Positions 20,649 to 30,111 of a DNA stretch of 30,111 nucleotides are shown one piece after another. Under the pieces are notes generated by a model. It had not been told where the DNA came from and did not search any database. It saw only the letters and a program-made list of their open reading frames with translations. Position 1 is the first letter of the stretch. Each line of letters opens with the position of its first letter. A program made the translations under genes and the position numbers. This DNA is from Dimargaris cristalligena (Eukaryota > Kickxellomycota > Dimargaritomycetes > Dimargaritales > Dimargaritaceae), in the NCBI GenBank assembly GCA_027576995.1, contig JANBQC010000340.1, positions 1 through 30,111 on the forward strand, read 5' to 3'.

Positions 20649-22577
20649 GTCAGGGCAATATGTATTGTTCTATGGGTTACTTCTCCCTCGCTTTTTTATT
20701 ATTATTATTAATTATAAAATTGTATTTCAGTTGCGGTGGTGTGTTTTTTTTTGTTCGTTAAAAAATGCCATTTACATACACTACTTCACTTAGGCCAATG
20801 ATCAGACAGTATAATAATAAAAATGTTTATTGCGTGGAATAGAATAAGTTGAATTACTCGCTGATCTCTAATAGACAACCAGTTTCAATAGAGCGATTAT
20901 GGTTTGAACACCAACACTATACTAATACCAAAGACTCGGGGATTTGAGAGGATTTATCATGGCCCTGAATGGTTGAGGAGTATTATAACATAAGAATTCC
21001 CCAAGAAACTTGCTTTGTTAAGTATTGTTGGTAATGTTAAAGCAAATATCTATTCCAATTATGTAATGGTAGTATTTGTAGATGGGTAGGAGTGCAAAGT
21101 AATGGTGATGTAATGACGGCCCTCTTCAACCTTTGCCAAAGGGCATTCTTTCTAAAGAATCGGAATGGTCATTGTCATTTATATGAAAATACCGAGTGGT
21201 TAAGTAAAGATGGGGAATACTAGAAATGGGTAGGACAGTGATAATTTGAGTTTATAAATAGTCTTAATAATATCCCTGTAGATTGATATCGTGGTTGTCC
21301 CTGTGATCAGCCACTCATATACCAAAGAGTCCACACAAGTGGGCTTATAGTGCGTGCAGCAGTATCGGAGGTTGTCTCAGCCAATTCTTGTCTAATAAGG
21401 AATGAGAGGTAGCGGGATAACAAAAAAAATACCACTGCACCCATTTGTATTACTATCAGGACTCGATATTCTAGTGCAAGGCTTGCGAATGTGATTGGAG
21501 GTTGTGGGCTCCTTTGTAGGGCGTTCTGGCGTCGGAGGGGGAGTCTTCTAGCCGACTGAGAGAGAGAGGGAGGTTGGCCACGTTAGAAGAAACAAGGCCG
21601 GGATGGGTCAGTGGCGGTTAATCAATTGCCAAAGGGAAGATGTGCCGCGTTCTCAAATAACATATATTTTTCAATACACAAATATTTTGGTGGATATAAA
21701 GCTGTAAAATCCAGGGAAAACCGTGGGCATAAAACTATTATTTGTTTTAAAGAGGGCCCCTTGATTTAGGATAGTAAAGAAATCGAATTAAATATACCAA
21801 ATTGCATTCTACATGTCAGAAAAATATAATAATCGTCAAAGCACTAGGCTCTTAAAGCAATAGTGAAAAGGTGAGATGCGTCATAAACCTCCCGAAAGCA
21901 TAGAAATATTCACAATATTCATCATGTCTGAGATAAGTTGTCAGCAATTGAATTAATATATAATCGCCAGGTGCGGCATGGTAATTGCCGGCTGAACTGA
22001 TGACGAGCGTTATAGTCTTCTCATTAACCGTCTCACGGAACTACACTTTCATATCATCCCTCAATATTGTGACACTCTGCTAACCGATCTCGTTAATCCG
22101 AAACAGTGACTGCGTTGATGTAGTGCCGTGAGAATGTTGGCTGACAGCCTTTACCATCCGGCTATCAATTTATCCGCCGATTCTTATGTTGAACTGACGA
22201 TTATAAAAATTACAATGCTTACAGCTGTTTTTTTTCTTATCATATACTAACGATTACAACTGATATGACGAATTTCATGAGAAATATTCCATGCCTTTTG
22301 GGAAGTCAACTCCCGTTTTGTTATTTTACATCCATGCTAACAACCATGTGTTGTGATGGTATTATGATGGTATTCAAACCTGTTAATGAGATTCTGTGTT
22401 ATTTATAACGACGGATTTGCGACTTCTGTTCGGGGAGCCCTCCTCCTACAACGGAAAACAATATTTTGTTCATAATTCCTATTTTCTTCACGATTACTAT
22501 CATATAGAAACAATAAAAACTAATAATTTACTTATTTCTTCACTCAAAATACAAAAACACTTAACACTTTCTCTTCA
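20649..22577. other. AT-rich spacer after SF3B1
   Basis: An (ATT)4 run (20698-20709) and an AATAAA (20816-20821) lie in the SF3B1 3' region. The remaining 1.7 kb is AT-rich with many stops on both strands. I saw no gene, RNA gene or element. Confidence 0.5.
20816..20821 (+). terminator. Possible poly(A) signal of SF3B1
   Basis: Exact AATAAA, 168 bases after the stop codon, in an AT-rich 3' region where chance matches are easy. Confidence 0.4.
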
Positions 22578-22829
22578 ATGTCGCGCCTCCCCATTCGTTC
22601 CTCTGGACCTAGCGTCCCATCTTCGTCCGGCCCGGGTACACCGCCATCCACGCCCCAGCGCTCTACACTTGAGCAGGGCACGCCAACCCGTGTTTCGAAT
22701 CCTAGCGGTGGATTAGATGATCCCGACGCCAACACACATTCAGCAAAGTGTGGCCGCATCAAATCGACTTTTACACGCCTATCGATGCATCGTGGGCCAT
22801 TCGCAAACTCGCCTTGGCCGATTTTTCAG
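22578..22829 (+). CDS. Isolated Ser/Pro/Thr-rich exon, gene unknown (partial or broken)
   Basis: An ATG at 22578 opens a frame beginning MSRLPIRSSGPSVPSSSGPG and continuing Thr/Pro-rich (TPPSTPQRS, QGTPTRVSNP). The first 160 bases are GC- and CpG-rich, in sharp contrast to the AT-rich flanks, which is the best evidence for coding. A CAG|GTATAT donor-like site ends this composition at 22829. From about 22717 another frame (IQQSVAASNRLLHAYRCIVG) looks at least as protein-like, so either a frameshift has occurred or the exon ends earlier. No convincing downstream exons were found. The disordered, low-complexity N-terminus does not identify a family. It may be a remnant of a former gene or the first exon of a gene with small distant exons. 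Confidence 0.35.
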
Positions 22830-24250
22830 GTATATGGCCATATATATTCCATTTTTTTTGCCAAGTGAGCTCTCCAGGGTTTTAATTTATAGCGCAACTA
22901 ATAATGTAAAGCAGTTTGGGCCTTGTTTAATAATCAATGAGGCGCGGGAATTCCACCATGCCGATGGACAGCCCTCCTTCAGTTATTTATGCCACTTTAT
23001 TAGTATATGCGATCTATCCCGTATCTACTATCTATAGAGTGCCCTTCAAAACACTATATTGGATGTCACTAACTGATGGTCGTCCTAGGCACTGGCATTC
23101 TGGCGGTCACTATTAAGTTTAGTCTATTACAATTCAGGACTGTATACCCTGATTAACTTGGTTAACCAACGGATCACAACAGTCTCCTGTCCTAATGTAG
23201 TTTAAAAATATTTGGCTGATTGCACTAGGCCTCGAATGCAACACTGCACCATGTCACTCCTATTAGATCAGTTGCTTTGCGGGGTGGGTTACTGTATTAG
23301 TTGTTACAATGGGCGAATATTTCCTAATCTCCTAACACTGCGTTCTTCTCGCATTATGCCATTTTACGTCGACATATCTACTATACAATCTATTATTGGC
23401 GTGGCTATTTGTGTTATTAGCATTACTACACAGCACAAAAAACGTAATTAGGGTTGAACAGCCAGATCAACCCTTTATAAAGGATGGCCTCGGTTGACGA
23501 GTAAAATGAACGATGGCCTTCATCTGCTGCAATTTGCACCGTCATGTTTTTGAGTGCCTTAATTATCCTTTGGACTATGCCTATAATTATGACAGACTTT
23601 GAATATACCATTGTCTAAACAATATCAGTGATGCCGAGTGAAGTGGGTATTTGGGGGAACACTTATATCGGCATATCTCCCTCCCCTCATGGAGAAGTGG
23701 CAGTTTTTTTTTGTGAATATAGTAATAGCATAGTTAAATGACATACAGAGGATCATCTATAGGTTCAATCTTGGTATATCCTAATATACATATTCTAGGA
23801 TTGGTCATCTGCCTGAACCATTACCCGTCTATTTTAGCCTACAGTTGTCCTTGGTTATTTATTTCACATTTCCTGAAACACCCAGTTGGCGTTATTCTGG
23901 CCGTGTATTCGTCGGTAGACCCCACCAAATACACATAAGTGTGTATGCCTATGATCTCCATTGAGTATGAGCTGGTGACTGACTTGCTTCCTGGCAAATC
24001 ACACCGACGTGCGACTGGCGGTGTCAACTGATTGCCCCACTTTTCTCCTCCAACCTCGATAGGTGATGGGTAACTTCACTCTACACAATTCTGGCAAATG
24101 GCCCTAACACTCCTCCTGGGTCACTTCCACAGCCAACCCGCCACTGGTTTTTTCCACTGGACAGGTCCAATCGGTGACCACATAGCCAGTTAACAACAAA
24201 ACAGGATTTTTTCCCAAGCTAGGCTGGATTTCAGACTTGGCTCTTCTATC
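22830..24250. other. Spacer, nothing identified
   Basis: Open stretches such as 23212-23451 and 23738-23938 lack coding composition and similarity I can recognise. Short transmembrane-like fragments appear but in no consistent frame. Small exons belonging to the gene starting at 22578 cannot be excluded. Confidence 0.4.
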
Positions 24251-25190
24251 CTACAGAATGTTAAGCCCAAACGTTTGCCCAGCTCTGTTGAGTAGGTGAT
24301 GGAGGTCATTCATACTGTCAAGGATGTTGAGCCTAGTAAAATGCAGTTAATCTTCATTCCAATTGAACTTATCGGACAGCCTGGCGAGTCCAGTCCAGGC
24401 CCGTCCCCTGACATGATTTTGGTTATTATAGCCGCTCGGCTTACGGTTGGCTTCGAGCAGCACCATGACCAGTTCCGAGCCATAACCATATATCCCTTGG
24501 CCCAGTACTGCAGACCGGCCTTGGTCGAGTTTTCTCTTCAATTTGGTGCTGTTTTGCCTGCATTAATCAAGACATTAGACCAAGGCCAGGCAATCCTAGT
24601 GCACAATATTCCCTGGGTCAGCGTCAATGAACAAGCCCATCCAATAGAGGTGTCTCCCACTAATAAACCTATCCAAACAGTCGGGCAGCCAGTACATTGT
24701 CTGTTTAGCTACTGTGCCCTGTGCTACCCCCACTGCCCTGTTTAGACCAATGTCCACAAAGAATGGGCCTACTCCCATCTAGACTGAGCTAGCAAGAGTT
24801 TCATGTGAGTGCTAATGGAAAAGTATGACACCTGGCCTGAGGTGTGGTTTTCCATTTAAATACTCAAATTCACTGCCTCCAACACCACTGCACTGGCGAT
24901 TTTAAAGTTTGGTGCTCCCCATGTCCTTATTGGCCCCGTCTATCCTATTTAATGTATTTGTTATACTTTCAAGAACAGTAGTGCCCACCTGACTATTGCC
25001 ACCAATTCTACCTGTGTCCACCCCCAAAATCCAGATGTCCTGTTGGTCAATCTGCAGTGCCATCCGGAAGTCGGCACTTATCCCTGGACTATGGACAGCC
25101 AGTCATCCTCATCAGGGGGCGGAATATACCGTGATATACAATGGCAGTATCATTCCCAGCATTTTCCCACTGAAATTACCGCCTATACTA
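24250..25190 (+). pseudogene. Weak adenylation-domain-like remnant, probably upstream part of the NRPS relic
   Basis: The frame open at 24296-24745 contains segments in the order expected for an NRPS adenylation domain. VEPSKMQLIF then GQPGES sits where the A3 phosphate-binding loop (TSGTTGxPKG) would be. PALVEFSLQFGAVLPALIKT resembles the region between A4 and A5. VSPTNKPIQTVGQPV resembles the stretch after A5 that usually reads TPIGRP(I/V). None is an intact core motif, and the frame closes at 24745 with further stops after it. A following piece at 25043-25170 (VNLQCHPEVG) could be post-A8, but this is speculative. This block is richer in CpG than the relic at 26-30 kb, so it may have decayed differently. 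The call rests on motif order and proximity to the clear relic; a condensation domain or no NRPS origin remains possible. Confidence 0.35.
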
Positions 25191-25200
25191 TGACATACAC

Positions 25201-25213
25201 AAAAAAAAAAAAA
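25201..25213 (+). repeat. A13 homopolymer
   Basis: Thirteen consecutive A on the plus strand, at the junction between NRPS-like sequence and the unexplained block. It could be a retroposon tail or a chance run. Confidence 0.9.
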
Positions 25214-25992
25214 TCTTTATACTCACGGTTTACATTAAAAAGTCTGCCATTCTTCCTTGCATTTAAAAGTCTGACCTATTTTTCAATGGATTCCTTGTCA
25301 TTCCATCTTGTTCCATTCTTGACCTTTTTTCTATATCCCTTCCCTTATATCCAGCGGCCCCTAAGGCCCATGGGATGGTTACATAAGTAAACAGTGAATT
25401 CCTGCTTATTTGAACAACAATCATCACTTGTTTTATTTGAAACTCAAATTCTACTATTCCCTGAACTCAGTCCTGATTTTTTATTGATTATTTTTTATTA
25501 TTTGACATCACCGTCTTTTTTTAATTTATTTTCAATAAACTTTTACAACCCTTGTTTTATCCCTCCCCCCTGTCCTCTGTCCAATCTGCTGGCCACCTGC
25601 CTCCTCCAAAAACCTGCCATGACAATGCCCAACTCTGCCCCAGTCTCATCCCACTCCGCAAACCTCCTGTCTTCTGCCACCAGGGAGCTGGCTACCATGA
25701 CTTTAGGCTGTGTTGATAAGGAGGCTGCTGCCTCCTCGCAAATCCCAAAGGCTGCTAGTAATAGGCTGGATGTCCCAGGTAGTACGAATCTGTATCCATT
25801 AAAAGCTGAACAACATGCCTCATATCCTTGATGCTTCAGGAACCATGAGTTGGCCCAAGGGTATCCAGCTGGAGAACCGAACTTGATATGTATCAAGCCT
25901 TTGGGGCTGTTGGGGTATGGGGTTATTGTGGGGAGCTCAGGAGAAACAGGGGCACAGGAGGTGGAAAGGTTTCCTACCACTGATATAGATAA

Positions 25993-26125
25993 TAGACACT
26001 AGAAGATACTAAATAATAATGATATTCAGAGGACACTAGACGACACTAGGAACAACACTAACAACACTAGAATAATAAAAACAGGACGTAGGAGAAACAA
26101 CTAAACACTAGTACTAGACAGTACT
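25993..26125. repeat. Cluster of ACACTAG-like words
   Basis: GACACTAG or ACACTAG recurs at least five times, with irregular spacing and ACACTAA/TACTAG variants between. It is a degenerate short repeat rather than a clean tandem array. Confidence 0.5.
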
Positions 26126-26619
26126 CAACAAGGCTTGAGGATATACTGGTCTGATTTATTCATGATTTGGTGGTTCGGCTGGTATTTATACTGTAACAGT
26201 GAGTGCAAGGATTACTAAATATATGACAGCAATAGTTTAGGTGGCTCAGAATGAGCAATCCGAACAAAATTGATTATTGGATTAATAAATCATTGAAAAT
26301 GGCAAGCCGACCAAGGTTATGGTCATTGTGCCAGGTAAATCAGGGTGAGACTCTGCATCCGGCTATTGTGTCTTTGTATTTGATATATTGATAAAGTACG
26401 CCATGTGTAGCGGTAGGGATTGATAACAGATTTCCAGGGTAGATATGTTTCAGAACTATGGTCAAATTTGTATAACAGGTTGAATCAACGATTGCTATCA
26501 CATCTGGATTGTGCCTGATGAAAAATATGGCCGTGATGTTTGATGGCACCCTTTTAGAGATTTTCATCGATTTATGCAGGGGGCTAGGCTTGTTTGGCAT
26601 ACCAACATCCTGGATAGCT

Positions 26620-27180
26620 TGCCTTGGGTAGATGCCTTAATGGCCACCCCTACGGTACTGGCTTTCTTGGATCATAGCAAGTACCCCAAACCTAGGACAA
26701 TTACTGTTGCGGGGGAGGCTTTGGCCCATTAAGTGGCCCAACATTGAGCTCATCACTACCATGTATTCAATATGTATGGCCTCAGCAAGTGCTTTGTTTG
26801 CCATGTTGGAGAACTCCAAACATATGAACTTGTTACAATTGGTCGCCCTGTCCCTAACACCGGGCACTAAATTTCGGGATCCCCACTTGCACCTTGCACC
26901 TATTGATGTCCCCGGTAAGTTTTACATGGGTGGTGTCTGTGTTGCCTAAGGCTACGTAGACCTAATAGAACTTGCCCGTGGGTGTCTGCCCGCCAATTCA
27001 TTTACCAGTCTAGGCCACCTTTACCTCATGGGGGACTTTGGTGCTGGTCCCCCAATGGTAATGATGAATGTTTTTCTCATTGGGACAGTCATGTCAAAAT
27101 TTATGGCCATCGGTTCAATCCCTTGGAAATCAACATGGTCTTACTTCGACATCTCAAAGTCCAGAGTATTGCTGTTGGTA
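26620..27180 (+). pseudogene. First clear adenylation-domain remnant (A4/A5 to A8)
   Basis: One frame holds TPTVLAFLD, TITVAGEAL and NMYG (26769-26780), with stops after EALAH and nearby. A frame change near 26875 leads into the A6-like region (26914 onward), where TAA at 26947-26949 replaces the Arg of GVARGY. Another change near 27040 gives SPNGNDECF and the A8-like VKIYGHRFNPLEI (to 27131). That is at least two frameshifts and three stops in about 500 bases. The specificity pocket cannot be read reliably. Confidence 0.85.
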
Positions 27181-27679
27181 TTGCTTCTGGTAAGATTTAT
27201 GGCCCTGCCAGTCCCGAATCAGCGTCAATAGGTCCCCTCAAGGCCCACCCGCCAAGTCATCTGCTTCCATACATGGCCCCTTGTGCCCTATTTACCCTCA
27301 ATAAACTACTCAGCACCACCAATAGAAAGACTGATAGATGTGCCTTGGTTAACCTCCTTGTCTAATTAACTGTATTATCCGGTGGCTGCCCTACCATTAG
27401 TTCACAGAATCCGACTGGAGCCCAATGCCTGGAGATTTTAAGCCAAACCCTTGGTATCTATACCAAGGAAACTGGTATTTATTGTTCGTTTTTTCAATTG
27501 GGAGTGAGCTCTATTTTGACGGTTTGCTTCTCTTCTTGACGTCAATATAATGGATTCTGTTCATCCATCACCAAAATATCTGAATCCTCAATGTTGCCGA
27601 GTTGACCATCTACATTGCGGAGCAATGACTGATTACGCAGCCACAGGACTCTTGCCTACTCCTTGCCTACTGCCCCTTC

Positions 27680-29060
27680 ATGCTCTTAAGCAATCGGGAA
27701 TCATTGCTCGTAATTATAGAATATTTAATTCAGGAAGTCACCTCTTTGTTGAATGCTGATCCAACAAAAATCACTGATATCCTCCTTGTTTCCAGTCTGT
27801 CGAAAGTATTTCCCGTAAGCACTTCTAAATATCCAAGTGCATATATGATTCAGGAACTATTCGTTATGTAGGTACCACTTGATTTTGGCCGTATCCAACA
27901 AGTATGGAGTCAGGTAACCCAACAGCCCAACATTCTGGGAACTGAATTTCTCCAACTTCGCATTATGCTTAGCCACAGCTTTCTGCAGGCTGTTCGCAGT
28001 AGCTGAGGTATTAAGTGGTTGGCCAATGTTGAGAAATTCCACAATGACCAGCCATAAATCGAGAAGGAGTATTTTTCGGTAGATCACCAGCATGGGTTTA
28101 CACCTGATGTACCATTATTGTGGAGCAAACTCTATGACCTATCCTCCATCATTGCTAGCCAACTCCAGGACTACCTTAGCTTCTATTGTGTCTCGTTTAA
28201 TGCCTGGTTTCAAAGTATTACCATAGTCGAACTAGTCAATTCATACCATGGTTCAGTCCCTGTTCCTGCGAGTCAATTATCTGAGTACATGCAAAACCTG
28301 AAATTACAGTTAGCCACAGTTTCGGCAGTTCTGGCCATGCAATGCCAACAGGACTAAGCCCACACCCATGGCCCAGTTCCCAATACATCAAAACTGGCAT
28401 GTTCTCTGCAAATATGGAACCCACATATTCCATTAATACTTTTACTTCTCAGCTCTAAGTTCATATTTTTAGTAGCAGTAGATTACCCTCAACTCCCTGC
28501 TGTGTGGCATGTAAGCCCTTACTGTATTCTGTCATCCCGGTAAATCTGCGGAGGTTACTTTCGTTGTCTTATTGTCCAGTCAGAATACCCCTGTGGCTAT
28601 TATTGGTAGCAAGGTGGTGATGTGCATTAACACTTTGTCATTTTAGGCTTCCCTTGAATTTGATTTGCCAGCCATGGGCTGTATCCAAAGTCTACATAGT
28701 CAGTCAGGGAACTGATGGTGTCTATGCAATGCAGCCCAATGGACATCTACAGATAAGGTCAAGTGGACCCTGAAGACAAGGTCCCAGACTTCCTTGTTGT
28801 ATACAGCAATACACCAGTATCCAAGATTGATATTAATGCCCCCAAAATCGCCCCTGAACTCCATGACAGACAGACCTTCACCGAATATGCCTACTCTGTT
28901 CATTGTGTGGAGAGTGGTGGAGGTCTGGATTGCTGTCTTCTCTTTAAAACTGCTCACTGGGGTAACACCTATGCCCACTACCTGATGCAATTCCTGGGCC
29001 ACTATCCTACAGATCTGCGATTCACTTATGCTGGTGTTTACTATCAATCATGCTGTATCA
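27680..29060 (+). pseudogene. Carrier end and condensation-domain remnant
   Basis: SLLNADPTKITDILL near 27730-27785 resembles the end of a carrier domain. FPVS, PSAYMIQELF and PLDFGRIQQVWSQVTQQ (27872-27925) then follow the N-terminus of a condensation domain. The expected HHxxxDG region near 28100 reads YHYCGAN, so the active site is gone. SGGGLDCCLLFKTAHWG near 28910-28965 corresponds to the late LFDxxxVFxN region. Stops interrupt throughout. Confidence 0.7.
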
Positions 29061-29149
29061 ACCTGGCCCTACAATCAACACGGATTCAAACCTGATGCTC
29101 ATGTCACCCTTTTCATCCTTAAATCAGACAATTTTATTGCCACATATTT

Positions 29150-29912
29150 ATTCCTTTGATAGCTGGTGAAGTGTACATACTGAATGTGTCCAACGCTAAC
29201 AGTTGCCTCCTTTATACGTATGGCTTATTAGAAGAGCTCCCATTACTGACCATCACTGACCATCTTGGCCTATTTAATGGACATATGTGTGAGCCAAAAT
29301 CCCGGTCCTGCCTCGTCAAAACCATCAGTTCCTATGAAATGGCCACTGCCACATTCCAATCTGATACCAGCAGCACTCCTCAGGATTTGGCCTATATGGT
29401 ATTGGCCTAGGGCACCACTGGTCGGTCAAAGGGTATTTCTGTGCAGCACAAGTCGCTAGTCATTTTCATGCCAACTCATTGTGAGACCATCCATTTCAGT
29501 CCTGAATGCTGATTCCTACGACTTCCGAATTTTTCCTTTGATGAATGTCTCATGGAGATATTTGGTGCCTTTCACTCAGGTGACATGTGGTTACTGATGG
29601 ACGGAAATTTCAAGGATACCATTACTAGGGCAAATATCTGCATTCTCATACCTTTCTTTATGACTACTATTGACCCATCCAGGTATCTGAATATCACCAA
29701 AATGATTGCCACTAATGGGGGGCCCTTACCACACATGTTACATATCAATAGTGTACACATGTTGCCTGCACCGGACCGGTAGTCTTGTGAGCTGGCTCCC
29801 CAATGGCAAGGTCTATGTCATTTCGCAAAAAGACTTCCAGGTGAAACAGTTCTGTTATTGTGTCAAGCTAGGAGAATTTGAAATCATCATTGGATTGGTG
29901 ATAGAGGGCTAA
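29150..29912 (+). pseudogene. Second adenylation-domain remnant with internal deletion
   Basis: IAGEVYILNVSN (A2-like) opens it, and QDLAYMVLA-stop-GTTGRSKGISVQHKSL (A3) lies around 29380-29458. A frame change gives FDECLMEIFGAFHSGD (A4), then RANICILIPFFMTTIDPSRY and NGGPLPHML. It jumps directly to HMLPAPDR and then, in another frame, to RTGSLVSWLPNGKVYV and KDFQVK (A7-A8, from 29772). A3 to A8 spans about 400 bases where about 650 are usual, so roughly 80 residues including A5 and A6 are missing. Confidence 0.8.
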
Positions 29913-30008
29913 TCATGCTGTAGCCTACATATCCCCCCAATGACTCATTCTCTATACATACCCTACTGAGGTGCCAAATTAGCTGGAACTGGGTGAAAGT
30001 CTAATTAG

Positions 30009-30111
30009 CACCTGAAGCCAAGGTGATAAAAGGGGACTTGTTGCCGAGGACAGAGAAAAGGAAAACAGAGAGTAAGCTGAGTAGTAGCTAATAGTCACCT
30101 GAAGCCAAGGT
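30009..30111. repeat. Direct repeat of 16 bases, 87 bases apart, at the window edge
   Basis: CACCTGAAGCCAAGGT occurs at 30009-30024 and again at 30096-30111, each preceded by a CTAAT-containing word (CTAATTAG and CTAATAGT). The second copy touches the window end, so further copies may follow. It may be a minisatellite or the flank of an insertion. Confidence 0.8.

Larger units (their letters stand above)
25191..26250. other. Unexplained block between two NRPS-like stretches
   Basis: The block starts near an A13 run (25201-25213), continues through T-rich sequence, and then carries a GC-richer stretch (about 25555-25980). That stretch is open on both strands: plus 25394-25831 and minus 25980-25543. 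It ends in an AT-rich zone with many ACACTAG-like words. Neither open frame shows a domain I recognise. CpG is scarce, with four in roughly 380 bases of the GC-richer part. The arrangement could be an inserted mobile element, such as a retroelement fragment, but I found no terminal repeats, reverse transcriptase or integrase motif. Confidence 0.35.
26251..29912 (+). pseudogene. Decayed multimodular NRPS: adenylation, carrier, condensation and second adenylation remnants
   Basis: An NRPS builds peptides on carrier domains, with adenylation (A) domains choosing the amino acids and condensation (C) domains joining them. Core motifs appear in the correct order on one strand but across several frames, with in-frame stops. 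First A domain, 26620-27180: TITVAGEAL, NMYG (A5), KFYMGG with a stop where GVARGY is expected (A6), YLMGDF (A7) and SHVKIYGHRFNPLEI (A8). Carrier end at about 27680-27790 and C domain at 27790-29060, including PLDFGRIQQVWSQVTQQ then NILGTEF (C2-like) and LLFKTAHWGNTYAHYL; the catalytic HHxxxDG is not intact. Second A domain, 29150-29912: stop then GTTGRSKG (A3), FDECLMEIFGAF (A4), RTGSLVSWLPNGKV (A7) and KDFQVK (A8), with A5-A6 apparently deleted. No product can be predicted. It is clearly nonfunctional as it stands. Confidence 0.85.

Noticed and set aside
25543..25980. 145-codon minus-strand frame as a gene
   Set aside because: The opposite strand is also open over much of the same stretch and neither shows a known domain. 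I kept it only as part of an unexplained block.
25191..26250. LTR retrotransposon or solo LTR
   Set aside because: No matching terminal repeats, TG...CA borders, primer-binding site or pol motifs could be found by eye.
1..30111. tRNA, rRNA and CRISPR features
   Set aside because: I found no B-box with a paired acceptor stem, no rRNA-like stretch and no regularly spaced repeat array. A subtle intronic small RNA could be missed without a covariance-model search.

Overview
This window looks like nuclear DNA from a fungus. The support is five conserved eukaryotic housekeeping genes, short GT-AG introns of about 140-300 bases with CTAAC-type branch sites, GC- and CpG-rich exons separated by AT-richer spacers, and the remains of a fungal-type non-ribosomal peptide synthetase (NRPS). 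Introns are sparse and bunched at gene 5' ends, and one 3.5 kb gene has none. An early-diverging fungus such as a member of the Zoopagomycota would fit, but that placement is inference and no marker here proves it.

Layout. 1-2.0 kb: spacer with a possible decayed hydrophobic repeat gene on the minus strand. 2.0-3.4 kb: a minus-strand zinc-finger gene whose signal-peptide-like N-terminus lies in a different reading frame from its acidic body and fingers. 3.4-4.9 kb: spacer with a (CT)n tract. 4.9-9.5 kb (minus): RRP12, rebuilt here as five exons including a 30-base microexon. 9.5-10.2 kb: divergent promoter region. Then four genes in tandem on the plus strand: DML1/Misato (10.2-12.0 kb, 2 exons), SEC62 (12.8-13.7 kb, 2 exons), SKI6/RRP41 (14.5-15.8 kb, 4 exons) and SF3B1/HSH155 (17.2-20.6 kb, 1 exon). 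20.6-24.2 kb: AT-rich spacer with one isolated Ser/Pro-rich exon. 24.3-30.1 kb: a wrecked NRPS on the plus strand, with recognisable adenylation, carrier, condensation and second adenylation remnants. An unexplained block at 25.2-26.2 kb separates these from an earlier, weaker adenylation-like piece.

How the genes relate. RRP12 (pre-40S/pre-60S maturation and export) and SKI6/RRP41 (exosome ring) both act in rRNA maturation. SF3B1 recognises intron branch sites in the U2 snRNP, SEC62 works in ER protein import, and DML1 works in mitochondrial inheritance. They are an ordinary housekeeping neighbourhood rather than an operon or cluster. The decayed NRPS is the accessory part. It is strikingly poor in CpG while the live genes are CpG-rich, which suggests methylation-linked decay. 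I saw no convincing new multi-gene system. The items most worth checking are the two-frame zinc-finger gene, the NRPS relic with its CpG loss, and the duplicated branch-site/acceptor unit in the SEC62 intron.
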